Assembly: GCF_907165205.1 (NCBI RefSeq)
Contig: NC_058196.1
Span: 10,768,501 to 10,832,500 of the forward strand
Direction of reading: 5' to 3'
From: Coccinella septempunctata
Lineage: Eukaryota > Arthropoda > Insecta > Coleoptera > Coccinellidae
Length of the DNA stretch: 64,000 nucleotides
This document shows, in pieces, positions 47,409 through 59,289 of this stretch. How positions within the stretch are numbered: the first letter of the stretch is position 1; every line of letters begins with the position of its first letter. A model generated the notes under the pieces. The model had not been told where the DNA came from and ran no database searches. It was given only the letters and a program-made list of their open reading frames with translations. The position numbers were made by a program, and so were the translations under genes.

Positions 47409-49076
47409 GGGTGGTAAAATTCGTTGTCTACTGAAGAGATCTCGAGAACTATAGCAGCTAGAAGAAAACGGACGACACATTCCCGAGCTCTTTTTTCCTG
47501 ACTATTGCAAATCTGAAAACAGATCCATCCTAACGTTCATAAATTTTGAGTTATGAACGGAAATTGAGAAATTGAGAGAATTGAAGAGAATTGAATAACT
47601 CTCTTGTTAGATCTCATATTCGAAATCCGTTGTTACATTCTACAGGCACTTTTTTATGAGGAATTCGAATATGATATTATTAAATTTTTTGATCCAGTCA
47701 TTTTCGAGATACGACAGGGATTTCTGATTTTCCAAATGCAAACTATAGTTGATAGTTCTTTCATTCTGCTGCAATTTTTTTGCTGATTTCAAAACTGTAT
47801 CATATGTCGCTTTTCACATGCATATAACATAAGAAAAAAATTCAATACTTTTTCCTGCTTTTAGATTCACTGTTGAATTTTTAGTAGGCTGGCGTAATCA
47901 TAGCGACCGTTGAAAATGCATTATGGTTTGTGAACTCCACATAATTATATGTGAACTGAACCTTCTGTGGTAGGAATAACCGACTGTGGAATAATTATTT
48001 CTGTTATATATGGATATCGAGGTCTATATCCTTTAAAAGAGAGTAAAATACTTTTATCCATTTTTCTATTCATAAAAGAAACTTAAAGAGTCAGTGATGT
48101 AAATAAAATACGATAGCTATCTATAATTATAATTTTCACAAAAGTAAGATGATTAAAAATAGATACTTCTGTCAACGGTAGTGTTCGAATTGTGAACCAT
48201 CGTTAGATAAGAATGCCAAACATCGCGAGAACAAACGATTAATCATCGAAATATTTATTCAGCAATCCGTGATTTCAATCATAGAGGCTCAGGCTCACAA
48301 AATATAATGCATATTCAACGGTTGCTATGGTAAGCCAGCCTACTTATAATTCAACAGAGAATCCAAAAGTAGGAAGAAGTATGAAATTATTTTTCTTATG
48401 TTATATTCATGTGAATAGCGACATATGATACATTTTTGAAATCAGCAAAAAAATTGCAGCAAGATGAAAGAACTTTCACCTATAGTTTACATTTGAAAAA
48501 TCAAAAATCCCTGTCGTATCTGGAAAATGGCTGTATCAAAAAATTTAATAATATTGTAACCAGTCCGGCCCTTGCGGTCGGACCTTTCAAGAACTAGAGC
48601 GGTCGAGAGCTTGCAGAATAACCGCGAAGGTACCTGAATGTTTCCGGCGCCTATATAAGCCCAGCGGAGGAGCAGGTAGGTAAGTACAAGTACAGTTACA
48701 GAGTGGAAATAAATGGTAGTGTAATAGTTAGTTTGTGAGTTATAAGTGTATTAAGTGTAAATAAATAATTTTAATAAGTTGGACGTTTTAATTAAGCGAA
48801 GAAAACGTTACAATATCATATTCGAATTCCTCATAAAAAAGTGCCTAAAGAATGTAACAACAGATTTCGAAGTTCAAATAAGCGAGTTATTCAGCTTCAT
48901 TAAAAATGACAATTTCCCAATTTCAGTTCATAACTCAAAATCTATGAACGTTAGGCTGGATCTGTTTTCAGTTTTGGATTAGTCAAGAAAAAAGAGCTCG
49001 GGAATGTGTCGTCCGTTTTCTTCTAGCTGCTATAGCTCTTGAGATCCATTCAGTAGACAACAAATTTTGCCCACCC
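47409..49076. mobile_element. foldback element with long inverted arms
   Basis: The arms 47409-47930 and 48300-49076 are inverted copies (GGGTGGTAAAATTCGTTG... and ...CAACAAATTTTGCCCACCC). The right arm is longer because a solo LTR sits in it. The centre (47931-48299) has no gene. The small ORFs at 47604 and 48779 are arm sequence. Confidence 0.8.
48555..48812 (+). repeat. solo LTR of the Gypsy-2 family
   Basis: TGTAACCAGTCC...AACGTTACA, 258 bp, with ATAT on both sides (48551-48554, 48813-48816). The uninterrupted sequence is visible in the other foldback arm. It matches the LTRs at 52640 and 58870 and has GCCTATATAAGCC as a likely TATA box. Confidence 0.9.
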
Positions 49077-49138
49077 TGTACATCTAATGTACATCAATTG
49101 AAATATAACAAATGAATTAAAATCAACAAACGAAGAAC

Positions 49139-50702
49139 CCTAATAGCACAAAGTAGTCCTATGGACATCCATAGGACGTCCTCTTCGGACATTACGGACA
49201 TCCATGGGACGTCCATTTCTGGTACAATGGACGTTCTATGGACATCCGAGGGACGTACAAATGTCACAACTTTGAACAGAATTCAGACGTCCATCGCGGA
49301 CGTCCAATGGATATCCCGTTGGGACCATCATTAGCAATCTCAACGGTACAAAAATTTACCACGATGTTGGCTATCCTATCTATTAGAATTTTAATATCCT
49401 ATAACCCAATGTCTTACACTCAGACGCAGATATTATTTTTTCTGAGTTTGTTCTCATTTTCATCCATACTTACTAGAAAGTTTTTACACTTGGCCCGGTT
49501 TCGAACTCGCGAGTACGTGGGGACACCGCATTACTGAGTCTTCGGTGCAACCGTCCTAGCTACCGAGACCATACGATATACCTACTTGTAGGAACATATT
49601 CATTATATTGTTAACTGATTCATGGAATAGGTATCGATTAATACAGAAATACCATATAATAAAAACTGAAGTCTTGAAACTCAAATATAGATTATTTTAT
49701 AATAGTAATTACTCAAGTATTTAGTCTTCGTTCATCATAACGTTATAAATAATATAATAGGTATTTATAAGATATTCATATACTACAAAGCGGAAAAATG
49801 GAGTTTAGTGAAAAATAATATTAAATTTTGGTGTTCATTGATATACATGTATGTATTATTTGGTCCATATTACGGACTCCTAGTGAATATCCGATATGGA
49901 CATTCAGAAGATGTCCCTACCGGATATCCACTAGGTGTCCGTGATGGACGTTATACGGACCATGTAACATATACATGTTATTTGGTCCATATTACGTCCC
50001 TTACGGACTCCTAGTGAATATCCGGTATGGACATTCAAAAGATGTCCCTACCGGATATCCAATAGGTGTCCGTCATGGACGTTATACGGACCATGTAATA
50101 TATACATGTTATTTAGTCCATATAACGTCCCTTACGGACTCCTAGTGAATATCCGGTATGGACATTCAAAAGATGTCCCTACCGGATATCCAATAGGTGT
50201 CCGTCATGGACGTTATACGGACCATGTAATATATACATGTTATTTAGTCCATATAACGTCCATTACGGACTCCTAGTGAATATCCGGTATGGACATTCAA
50301 AAGATGTCCCTACCGGATATCCAATAGGTGTCCGTCATGGACGTTATACGGACCATGTAATATATATGTACAAGTTATATGGTCCGTACTATGTTCATCT
50401 CGGACAACTAATGGATATCCAGTAAGGACATATATTTGACATTGCATGTATTAAGTCGGTCAGGGACCAATTTGGGACTACATGATACGGAAATGTGTCA
50501 TATGGTCCGTATTATGTCCATCACGGGCATCCAATGGATATCCGATACGAACATTGTACATAAATTGGACTAACAATGGATATCCATCTTGGACGTCCCA
50601 AAACTGTCCGGACGTCCAAAGGACATACAAATCAAGGTCATGGACGTTCCGACGTTAAATGGACATGAATTAGACGTCGCAAGGACGTTGTGTGCTATTA
50701 GG
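49139..50702. mobile_element. 1564-bp nonautonomous element with minisatellite core
   Basis: Ends CCTAATAGCACA / TGTGCTATTAGG, flanked by GAAC (49135-49138 and 50703-50706). Removing it and one GAAC rejoins the LINE frame. The interior consists of GGACGTCC/GGATATCC-like palindromic motifs and a tandem array. No transposase. Superfamily unknown. Confidence 0.8.
49850..50385. repeat. 131-bp minisatellite, about four units
   Basis: CGGACTCCTAGTGAATATCCG recurs at 49873, 50004, 50135 and 50266, exactly 131 bp apart. Units are nearly identical. Each contains GGAC...GTCC inverted pairs and TACATGTTATTT. Small ORFs here only reflect the repeat. Confidence 0.92.
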
Positions 50703-52356
50703 GAACATCTCAACAAGAGTAAGTCAGTTACAACATACAACTCAATATTCCTTTCTACAAAAACAAATAAACATGAAAATAGAAAATTATCGAATAATGA
50801 AAATGAAATCAATGATTATTTTCTAGATATTCCGACTAATAATTCAGACCAATCGATTATTGGCTACTACAGGGATAATCCAATAAGTTCTGAACTCTTC
50901 AGTTTCCGCCTAGTAGATGAAAATGACATAATCAAAGTTCTCAAAAAAATTAAGAATAGTGCGCCAGGTTCTGATACTATCTCGATATCTTTTGTTAAAA
51001 TTTGCTGTCCTCATATTCTTCCATTTCTTGTCAACATTTATAACAGCATTATACTCAGTTCTAAGTTCCCCTCTTCTTGGAAATGTGCCCGTGTCACACC
51101 TATCCCGAAAAAAGGTATTCCAAAGGAGCTTTCTGATCTAAGACCGATCAGTATACTACCTGGATTATCTAAAATTTTAGAGAAGATAATGGCAGTCCAA
51201 CTTTCCGAATATCTCGAGCTGAATGGGATTCTGCCTGCGACTCAGTCTGGTTTTCGTCCGGGTTATAGTGCAACCAGTGCACTTCTCGATGTGACTGATG
51301 ACATTTTTCAGTCCATTGATGAATCCAGATGTTCTGTTTTATTTTTGCTGGACTTCAGTAGAGCCTTCGATACTGTGCGGCATGATATCCTTTTGGCTAT
51401 CTTGAAATCTTGTGGAGTGTCAGGTGAGGCTCTTCGGTGCTTGGGCCTCTTCTCTTCATAGTGTACACCAGCCAATTCACCAAGAGTATCCTTCATGGAA
51501 AAGTTCATATGTATGCTGACGATTTTCAGATTCTTTTTGATTTCCTCATGAATAATTTTGATACCGCAGCTGTTAGAATGAATGAAGATTTAGATCGGTT
51601 GGCACTTATAGCGGAAAAACATTCTTTGATATTGAATGCAAGGAAATCATTCGCTATAATTTTTGGGTCGAAAAATAATAAAAACTTTGTTGAGAATAAT
51701 TTCAGGCCTGTGATCCGCGGTGATACCATTAATTTCCAGGAGAACGTAAGAGACTTGGGCCTGATTGTGGACAGTTCGTTGAGATTTCGTGAGCATGTTA
51801 TGTGTTTGATCCGGAGAGCGTATGGGGCCCTGAGGATGCTCTACCAGCATAGATCTTATTTGCCTACTACTACAAAGAGGGTCTTGTGTGAGAGTTTGGT
51901 CATGTCAAAATTTAATTATAGTTCTACTGTCTACAGCTTTTGTCTTGACCAAGAAACATTAGGTCGAATACAGCGTGTTCAATATAGCTGCATCAGGTTC
52001 ATATATGGGATTAGGAAATATGAGCATGTCTCGCATATGCTAAAGGCGCTGACTGGTTGCCAATAAAAAAATGTTTTGAGTATTATGCCTTGTGTACTTA
52101 TCATAAAACTAAAATTGAGAAATGTCCGCCATATCTTTACAACAAACTGAGGTATAGAACTGATATTCATAATTTGAATGTAAGACATAGGAATCTGCTC
52201 TCTTGTCCCCAGCACAGAACGGCCATCTTCCAGAGGAGTTTCAGGTACAATGTGGTAAAATTTTATAACGCAGTGCCAAATGAGTTCAAAACGTTTACTC
52301 TCGTAAGATTCAAGAGAGAAATCAGGGCTCATCTCCTTCATGCTCTGTATGCATAA
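50703..52356 (+). pseudogene. LINE reverse transcriptase
   Basis: 50703-51461 covers RT from APGSDTISISFVK through LRPISILPGLSKILEKIM and LDFSRAFDTVRHD. Then about 40 codons are missing: the frame jumps from the ALRCL region to LGPLLFIVY (51437 on). Catalytic YADD (MYADDFQIL) lies near 51511. A further shift near 52060 precedes the C-terminal part to 52356. No RNase H. 52357-52604 is 3' untranslated sequence with T-rich tracts. Confidence 0.85.
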
Positions 52357-52639
52357 TATATCTGATTGTTTTCGAGAGTCAGTTTTGTTTTCTTTTTTTT
52401 TTCTCGTTGTTTCAGATATGCACCTTTTTATGTTTATTTTTTTTTTGTAAATTCTGCTCATTGAAATTGAAATTGTATTGTTGTTTAACTTTTTTTTTTC
52501 TCTCTCTCTTCAATGCTTATTTCCAAATTGTGTCACATAACAAGGGTTAAGTGGTAGAGCACCTACTAGGTGAACTTCCCCTTGAGGTTTTGAATTGGGA
52601 AAATAAAGACATTATTATTATTATTATTATTAAATATAA

Positions 52640-53865
52640 TATAACCAGCCCGGCCCTTGCGGTCGGACCTTTCGAGAAGCAGAGCGGCCGCTTTATTCTG
52701 GAACGACCGCGAAGGCACGGGAATGTTTCCGTCTATATACTGATTACTGATTGCTGGGTGTGTTGGACGGATAAACCAAACCTGCCACTGCAACCAAGCG
52801 GTCTATTGTAGCACACAGGCAAGCTCATAGAGCTAGATCTCTCCCTCCAGACCCATCCTGCCCAAAAATGGGATGATGTGGGAGGGGGAGTGATTCTTGA
52901 GTTCCTCTAGGATCATCTTCGGAGAACCAAATACTCCATGTCTAACCGTGTCTGCCGCCGGGCAGTCACAGAGGATATGCTCAATTGTTTCGTCCTCCTC
53001 TAAGCAGAGTCAGCAGAGCGGGTCATTGACGATGCTAAGCTTTTTAAGGTGGGCTCTGAGTCTACAGTGTCCTGTGAAAGCCGCCATAATAGATCTCAGA
53101 TTTGTTCTAGAAAATCCTAGCCAACGACTGGTGTATGGGCTAGGAGGCACTGAAATAGCCCCATGCGAGTGACGCAGTCCAGGACGGTTGCGCCAGTACT
53201 CCAGGATCTTTTGCCTTATCCACCTGTTGTTTCGGTCCCTGATTAAGGAATTGGAAATTCTTATACTGGGTTCCGGGCCAATAAGCGTTGATGTTGCGCC
53301 TTCTCTGGCTAGAGCATCCGATGCATCGCTGCCTCTGAAGCCAGATTGTCCAGGGACCCAAATCAGTTGCAGTCTGTTTGAACTTCCCAATTTGGAGAGT
53401 TAAGATCTGCATTCAAATACCTGTGCCGAGTTGCACTTGTCTGCCGCGAGAGATTTAATCGCAGCTTGACTATCCGTTAGGATTTTTATTGATCTGCCCG
53501 TCCAACCAATGTTATGCAAATGGCTTGCGCACAGATCAATGGCGAAGATTTCTGCCTGTAAAGCTGTCGCCGACTTTCCCAGACTGGCACTGAGTTCAGT
53601 CAGCGGTCTACGACTGTAGACTCCGGCTCCAGATCCCTGACTGGTTCTGGAGCCACCAGTAAACCAGACCCTCCCCGCCTATATAAGCCCAGCGGAGGAG
53701 CAGGTAGTAAAGTACCGTTATAGTTCACAGTGCAAACTAGTGGAAATAAATACAAGTGGAAATAAATAGTAGTGACATAGTTAGTTTGTGAGTTATAGGT
53801 GTATTAAGTGTAAATAAATAATTTTAAACAGCTGGACGTTTTAATCAAGCGAAGAAAACGTTACA
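52640..53865 (+). repeat. Gypsy-2 5' LTR, split
   Basis: LTR sequence at 52640-52731 and 53677-53865 (CGCCTATATAAGCCCAGC onwards, ending AAACGTTACA). The intact solo LTR shows that the two parts join at TTTCCG / GCGCC. The intervening 0.95 kb is a LINE piece. Confidence 0.88.
52732..53676 (-). pseudogene. LINE C-terminal fragment with RNase H
   Basis: Minus strand: an RNase H end (LIWVPGQSGFRGSDASDALAR, short of the family's usual GHSG by one change), then SRTNLRSIMAAFTGHCRLRAHL and NDPLC, leading into a cysteine-rich tail (CDCPA-like near 52960). This is the typical C-terminus of R1/Jockey-type insect LINEs. 53403-53676 encodes the first part of the RNase H in another frame. No poly(A) end visible. 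Confidence 0.75.
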
Positions 53866-53959
53866 TTAGTGTCAGGTGTAAGGTTCAACATCGCTCGAAT
53901 TCAATAAATATTTTCGGTTATTTGGAGTTCGTGCCAGTGATCACAAGACTACAGAACGC

Positions 53960-54819
53960 GATGGAGACTAAAGCGTTAATGGACTTTTTGAGAAAATTAA
54001 ATGAGAAAATGAAAGAGAATTCTTGTAAGTAAGTTGAATGAACAAATGGTCCAAATGGAAGAAAACTCTCGAAAATTGAATAAGAAAATCGACGAGAACA
54101 CTTGTAAGTTGAATGAGAAAATGGACCACCTTAAGGAAAATTGTAATGATGTGGTGAGTCAACTTACCGATAAATTGGATAAGAAACTGAAAACCATAAA
54201 TGAAAAATTTGATAAAGTAGACGAGAAAATTTATATAGTGAACGAAAAATTTGACGGAGTTAATGAAAGAGTTGATGAAAAGTCTGACAAATTCCGGAGA
54301 GTCAACAAGCCTGTTACGAAGTTCTTACATCGAAAAAAAAATCAGATGAGATATGGCGATGCTCATCTACAACAAGTATACCATGCACAAATAAAGAACC
54401 TAGTGCAGAAAACAGGTTAAAACCTCCCGGAGTTTGAAGCTGATGTGGCGAGATTAGTCTGGCTCCATCTGCTCCAGATATTTAGCTTCCTGGAACAGCT
54501 ATCAATCCAGACATTCGTGGATGGGATAAAGAATAGTGAAATACAATACACCCTGAGACTAGCACGCCCTAGAACCATAGATGATGCCTTAGCCCAGGCT
54601 TTGGAAATTGAGGTAGCAAAGCAAGCGTCGCATAGAGGACACCTTCGTGTAAGACAAGTCCAAGAAACAGTCCGATCTATTGAGGACATTGTGAGAGAAG
54701 AAGTCCGCAGAATATCACAAGTTAGGAAAAAAGGTACTGTGTGCTGGAACTGCAACGAAAGTGGGCATTTGAAACGAAATTGTCCAGAATTGGAAAAAGA
54801 GTCACGGCAGAGAAACTAA
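53960..54819 (+). pseudogene. Gypsy-2 gag
   Basis: Begins with a charged coiled coil (54034-54300) made of near-repeats of NEKFD and KLNEKMD type. Then comes a helix-rich capsid-like end with LARPRTIDDALAQALEIE (about 54557-54610) and one zinc knuckle CWNCNESGHLKRNC (54741-54782). A stop lies at 54418. Usual Gag functions inferred. Confidence 0.78.
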
Positions 54820-55458
54820 AAGGGGTCGGTGATAAGGGGCATAAATCGACCCAAGCCAAAAATGCCCCCGAGGTGGCAATCCGAGAAATGTCTAAGGATT
54901 TATCAAGCATAGTTATCCCAGGAAAGATAAATGATAGAAGTGTGAAAATACTGGTAGTCACTGGCTCGACCAAAACCATTGTGCGTCCAGAAATTGCTGA
55001 AGGATTTGGGGTATTTTGGGATTGTACCTTGTTAAGAAGCTTGGATGCTAATTAGATATAAAGAGTTATATACTTCGGCAAGGAAGTGAAGAGATTCCAT
55101 TCAATGATGTGTAGGACAAGATATATTGGATTCGACTGACCGAGGACACGTTGCCAGGGCGAACTGAAGGCGTAGTGACTGGTAGATGTGACGATGTAAC
55201 GAGGAGTGGCTGCGTGAGAGTAATTGAGCCCTGTGACGACACAACCTTAGCTAAAGGACTATTACTTGGGAAGACCTTGGTAAGGGTAAGAGACAGTATT
55301 CCCATCCAATGGCTTAATGTCAACATGTTTTCAGTCACCCTGAAGAAGAATACCTTGATTGGACATGGTGTACCAGTGTACCATATTTCGGGTCGGATAA
55401 GTACTGCAGAAGTCTCAAAGTCACAAAGGAATTCTGAAGAACTGGTGTCCCTCCTCAC
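54820..55458 (+). pseudogene. Gypsy-2 protease
   Basis: Active-site block reads LVVTGSTKTIV (54951-54983), where the family has LVDTGS; the catalytic aspartate is replaced by valine. Two frames (54741-55055, 55151-55486) separated by stops. Position between zinc knuckle and RT supports the call. Confidence 0.7.
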
Positions 55459-55498
55459 TTCAAAGTGTCAAGAGCTCGACCGATAACAACTACTCGAA

Positions 55499-56806
55499 GT
55501 GAAAAAATTGGTTCAAACCTTCTCCGACGTTTTTGCCACTGACGGAAGAGCAGGGAAGACCGATGTTGTGCAGCATAAAATCAATACTGGTGATGCACCA
55601 CCTATTCGACAGCATCCTAAACGTCTCCCTCTGGCAAAAAGAGAAGAAGCTGAAAGGATTATTGAAGACATGGCCAGAGAAGGTGTAATCGAACCGTCCG
55701 ATAGCCCCCGGACATCGCCCTTAGTACTAGTGAAGAATAAGGATGGAAATACTAGATTCTGCGTAGACTACAGGCAGCTCAATCAGGCCACGAAGAAGGA
55801 TAGCTATCCCATACCGAGAATTGATGATACCCTGGACACACTCTCGGGATCACGTTGGTTTTCTACCTTGGATCTGAAGAGTGGATATTGGCGGGTTGGC
55901 TTGGATCCAAAGAATATAGAAAAAACTGCCTTCAGTATTGAAACAGGCCTGTGGTGGTTTAAAGTTATGCCTTTCGGTTTATGCAATGCTCCTGCCACAT
56001 TTGAACGTCTAATGGAGACAATATTGATAGGGCTCTCCTGGAAAACTTGTCTGGTGTATCTACATGATATGATAGTAGTGGATAATTCCTTCCGAGATCG
56101 ACTACACAACGTATCCGAGGTTTTCCATCGACTTCGAGATGCCAAACTAAAGCTGATTACTGAAAAATGCAGTCTGTCTCGAACAGAACTGAAATATTTA
56201 GAACACGTAGTTTCACGTATATGTGTGAAAGTTGATCTGGATAAGATCAAGGCAGTGCAGGAATGACCTTTACCGAAAGACAAGAGTGAGTTGCGAAGCT
56301 TCCTGAGGCTTTGCACTTATTATGGAAGATTTGTATCTGGTTTTGCCAAAGTTGCCAAGCCTCTGACTCAATTGACGGAAGATGGGCATGAGTACATATG
56401 GACTGATGATTGCGCTGAAGCCTTAGAACGATTGAAAAAGGCTGTCATCACAGCTCTAATTCTAAGTTACGCAAGGGCTGAAGGTAAATTTGTGCTCGAC
56501 ACCGATGCCAGTAATACAGCCATTGGGGGCGTTCTATCGCAAGTTCAGGATGGACAGGAAAGAGTCATCGGGTACTTCAGCAATGTGTTGTCCAAACCAG
56601 AACGAAATTATTGCTTGACCAGGAGGAAACTTTTAGCAGTCATCAAGTCCGTAGAACATTTCTACAAACATTTGTACGGAAGGAAATTCTTACTAAGAAC
56701 GGGCCATGCTCCATTGAAATGGCTCCTGAGTTTTAAGAACTTGGGAGGACAAGTGGCTAGATGGATTGAGAGGCTGCAACAGTATGACTTCGACACTGAA
56801 CATTGA
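55499..56806 (+). pseudogene. Gypsy-2 reverse transcriptase and RNase H
   Basis: RT 55499-56266 with SPLVLVKNKDG, FCVDYRQLN, VMPFGLCNAPATF; the catalytic box is YLHD (YLDD in the family, about 56056-56067), so it is dead. A TGA at 56264-56266 is followed by the thumb and RNase H, 56291-56806 (LDTDASNTAIGGVLSQ, then LRTGHAPLKWL). Between 56807 and 57311 the integrase zinc-binding part is present but broken. Confidence 0.87.
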
Positions 56807-57311
56807 GTGGGGACTAGCCATCGCAACGAGACGCGTTATCAAGAAGACCTTGTCTCGAGAATTGCGGCCATTGATCGCGCCTGGATGAAAAGATCGATTA
56901 AGGCGGACCACCGTAATTGAAGACCACTGGCTACCGGAAGAAATTCAAAGAGCACAAGAGGAAGAAAACGATTTGAAAGTAATCCTGAGTTGGAAAAAGA
57001 GCGGTAGACGACCTACTTGGGAAGAAGTATCCAGACTGAGCCAGAATATGAAGTCTTATTGGGCACAATGGGAAACGTTGAGGATTGATGGAGGTCTTCA
57101 AAAACGTTGTTGGGAAAATTAAAATGGAACTGAGCAAAGAATTCAGTTGGTTGTGCCGAAGGTCCGTGTGACAGACATTGTGACTAGACTACATAATGGA
57201 ACTTCAGGTGGACATTTGCGGATAACCAAACGTTGGAATGGCTAAATTGTAAGAAGGACGTTAAGGACTGGTGTAGAAGATGCAAGGTTTGAGCTGCTGC
57301 TAACGGACCAT

Positions 57312-58175
57312 ATGGTAAATGAAAAGCACCAATGGAAGCAATATAACGTCGGATCCCCCATGGAACGAGTAGCTATCGACATAGCTGGCCCCTTTCCCGA
57401 ACAGACCATGGAAACAACTACATTTGGTAACGATGGACATTTCAAATGGGTGGAAGCCTACGGTATTCCTAATCAAGAGGCAAGTACGGTAGCTAATAAA
57501 CTGGTCAAAAAATTCATCTGCAGCTATGGAATACCTCTAGAGTTGCATTGTGATCGAAGCCGAAATTTTGAATCGAAGTTATTCCAAGAAGTATGCAGTG
57601 AATTGGGGATTCACAAAACAAGGACCACACCTCTTCATCCACAATCAGACGGCATGGTCGAACGAATGAATCGGACCGTGGAAAAACATCTAGCCAAAGT
57701 AGTTTCTGATCACCAGCGAGACTGGGATGAATATTTACATCTATTCACCATGGCATATAGATTTTCGGTTCAAGAATCTACCAAGGAAACTGCATCCAGT
57801 GTAATGTTCGGCCGAGAAATAAGGCTGCCTTGAGACTAAAAGTTTGGATGTAAGCCTGGAGAAGACGTAGCTAGGGAGGACTACGTTAGTAAATTAAGGA
57901 ACAAGCTGGATTACATTCATGACAAGGTGCGAAATCAAATGCAGCAAGCAAGTGACCGAAAGAAAATGCGCTACGACATCAAGGCTATTGAAGGTGGATT
58001 CACCGCTGGAGATCTGGGGTGGCTGCATAATCCACAAAAGAGGAAAGGTTTTTCTCCGAAGGTGCAGAGACAGTGGGAGGGACCATATGAAGTAATCAAG
58101 AGGATAAATGATGATTTACAGGATAAAGAAGGTCCCCAGAGAGAAAACCGAAGGTCCTCCATTTCAACCGGTTAG
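57312..58175 (+). pseudogene. Gypsy-2 integrase
   Basis: Core with D in VAIDIAGPFP, D in HCDRSRNFES (family: SDQGxxFES) and E in GMVERMNRTVE (57651-57683). A stop at 57833 precedes the C-terminal region (57927-58175) with a GPYEV SH3-like strand. It reads on towards the macro domain with two further stops. Confidence 0.85.
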
Positions 58176-58269
58176 CCCCGTACGCGCAGGAGGAAGAAGA
58201 GGTACGTCTTTTGGAAGCTCCGATGCAAGGTAGCAGCGATTACCAGAGTTTCATAGATTGTTATGGTGA

Positions 58270-58735
58270 AACACGAGTTTGACGGATCGGCGTCACATAG
58301 GGAGTGCATCAAGACCTCTTCACAGATTCTGAGGAATACGCTCTCGCTCATTGTGTAGCGAACGACTTTCTTATGAGCAAAAGTATAGCAAGAGTATTCA
58401 GAAATAAGTTTGGACGTCAGGAAGCACTATTACGACAACAGCCAAGAATCGGAAAAGCTTTGAAATTGAAGGCTGAAGGTCGGTTTATTTATTACCTAGT
58501 CACCAAGCAACCTTCCCATCAGAAGCCAACCTATGAGAATCTATGGATGGCACTGCATAGCTTGAAAGAAGACCTTCAACGCTTTGGAGTTAGGAAATTA
58601 GCTCTGTTCCCAAGCTCGGTTGCGGACTGGACCAGCTGAATTGGCGGGTTGTGCGAAGCATGCTGGAGGTGATATTTCAGAAGGCTGGTATACGGATTCT
58701 AGTATGCAATTTTAATCCGAAGCAAACCAAGGAGC
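58270..58735 (+). pseudogene. macro domain of TARG1/OARD1 type at the end of Gypsy-2 pol
   Basis: From QDLFTDSEEYALAHCVANDF (58307 on) through IARVFRNKFG, IYYLVTK and KPTYENLWMAL the order follows the TARG1/OARD1 macro-domain family. The lysine of VTK (58505-58507) matches the family's catalytic lysine. After a two-base shift near 58608 the frame reads LGCGLD (58615-58632), with the catalytic aspartate kept, and LNW, then a last helix (MLEVIF). The ligand-loop glycines in MGxGIA read MSKSIA. It is continuous with the integrase end except for single-base stops, so it was part of the polyprotein. Human TARG1 removes ADP-ribose from proteins. Confidence 0.78.
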
Positions 58736-58830
58736 CTAGAAAAACTGTGGAGTGTTACTTCTATCAGAAAGGCTACTGTAGGAATAGTGATGAGTGCAGG
58801 TTTCGCCACGGTCCTCGGAGAAATTCACTA
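58736..58830 (+). pseudogene. CCCH zinc finger following the macro domain
   Basis: C-x7-C-x5-C-x3-H (CYFYQKGYC RNSDEC RFRH in pieces, 58753-58809), the spacing of Tis11/ZAP-type RNA-binding fingers. In frame with the last macro-domain helix. It ends just before the polypurine tract of the 3' LTR. Confidence 0.78.
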
Positions 58831-58869
58831 GATCTGTTCTGGGACAGAACAGGCTTAAGGAGGGGACAG

Positions 58870-59143
58870 TGTAACCAGCCCGGCCCTTGCGTTTGGACCT
58901 TTCGAAAACCAGAGCGGTCGCTTTATTCTGGAACGACCGCGACGGCACGGGAATGTTTCCAGCCCAGCGGAGGAGCATGTAGTTAAGTACAGTTATAGTT
59001 CACAGTGCAAGCGTCTAGTTCAAATAAATACGAGTGGAAATAAATAGTAGTGAAATAGCTAGTTTGTGAGTTATAAGTGTATTAAATGTAAATAAATAAT
59101 TTCAATCAGTTAGATGTTTTAATCAAGCGAAGGAAACGTTACT
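58870..59143 (+). repeat. Gypsy-2 3' LTR
   Basis: TGTAACCAGCCC...AACGTTACT. Preceded by the purine tract AAGGAGGGGACAG. It lacks the GCCTATATAA box present in the solo LTR, so it is deleted at the likely promoter. Confidence 0.88.
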
Positions 59144-59289
59144 ATAATATAAAATTACGAAAAACTAATCGAGTAAAAACTTTTTCTTTATTTTCATGTT
59201 TGCTATGTAACTGCGTCCTGTGATAATTATAATTTATATCGGCTAGGGACAACTTCAGAACACTAATTTCCATCCAATGTTTGGTTTAT

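Larger units (their letters stand above)
49077..52635 (+). mobile_element. 5'-truncated LINE, split by a nonautonomous DNA element
   Basis: The RT frame is readable from about 49100, is interrupted at 49138 and resumes at 50703. The 3' end has AATAAA and an (ATT)n tail at 52605-52633. Jockey/CR1-type RT without visible endonuclease because of truncation. Not functional. Confidence 0.8.
52640..59143 (+). mobile_element. Ty3/Gypsy element Gypsy-2
   Basis: LTRs 52640-53865 (enlarged by an insertion) and 58870-59143, flanked by ATAA (52636-52639, 59144-59147) if one mutated base is allowed at each outer LTR end. Order: gag with zinc knuckle, protease, RT-RNase H, integrase, macro domain, CCCH finger. 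Many shifts and stops; several catalytic residues lost. It inserted just after a LINE tail. Confidence 0.87.

Noticed and set aside
49850..50385. Regular repeats that could suggest a CRISPR array
   Set aside because: Whole 131-bp units repeat without unique spacers, and the sequence is eukaryotic.
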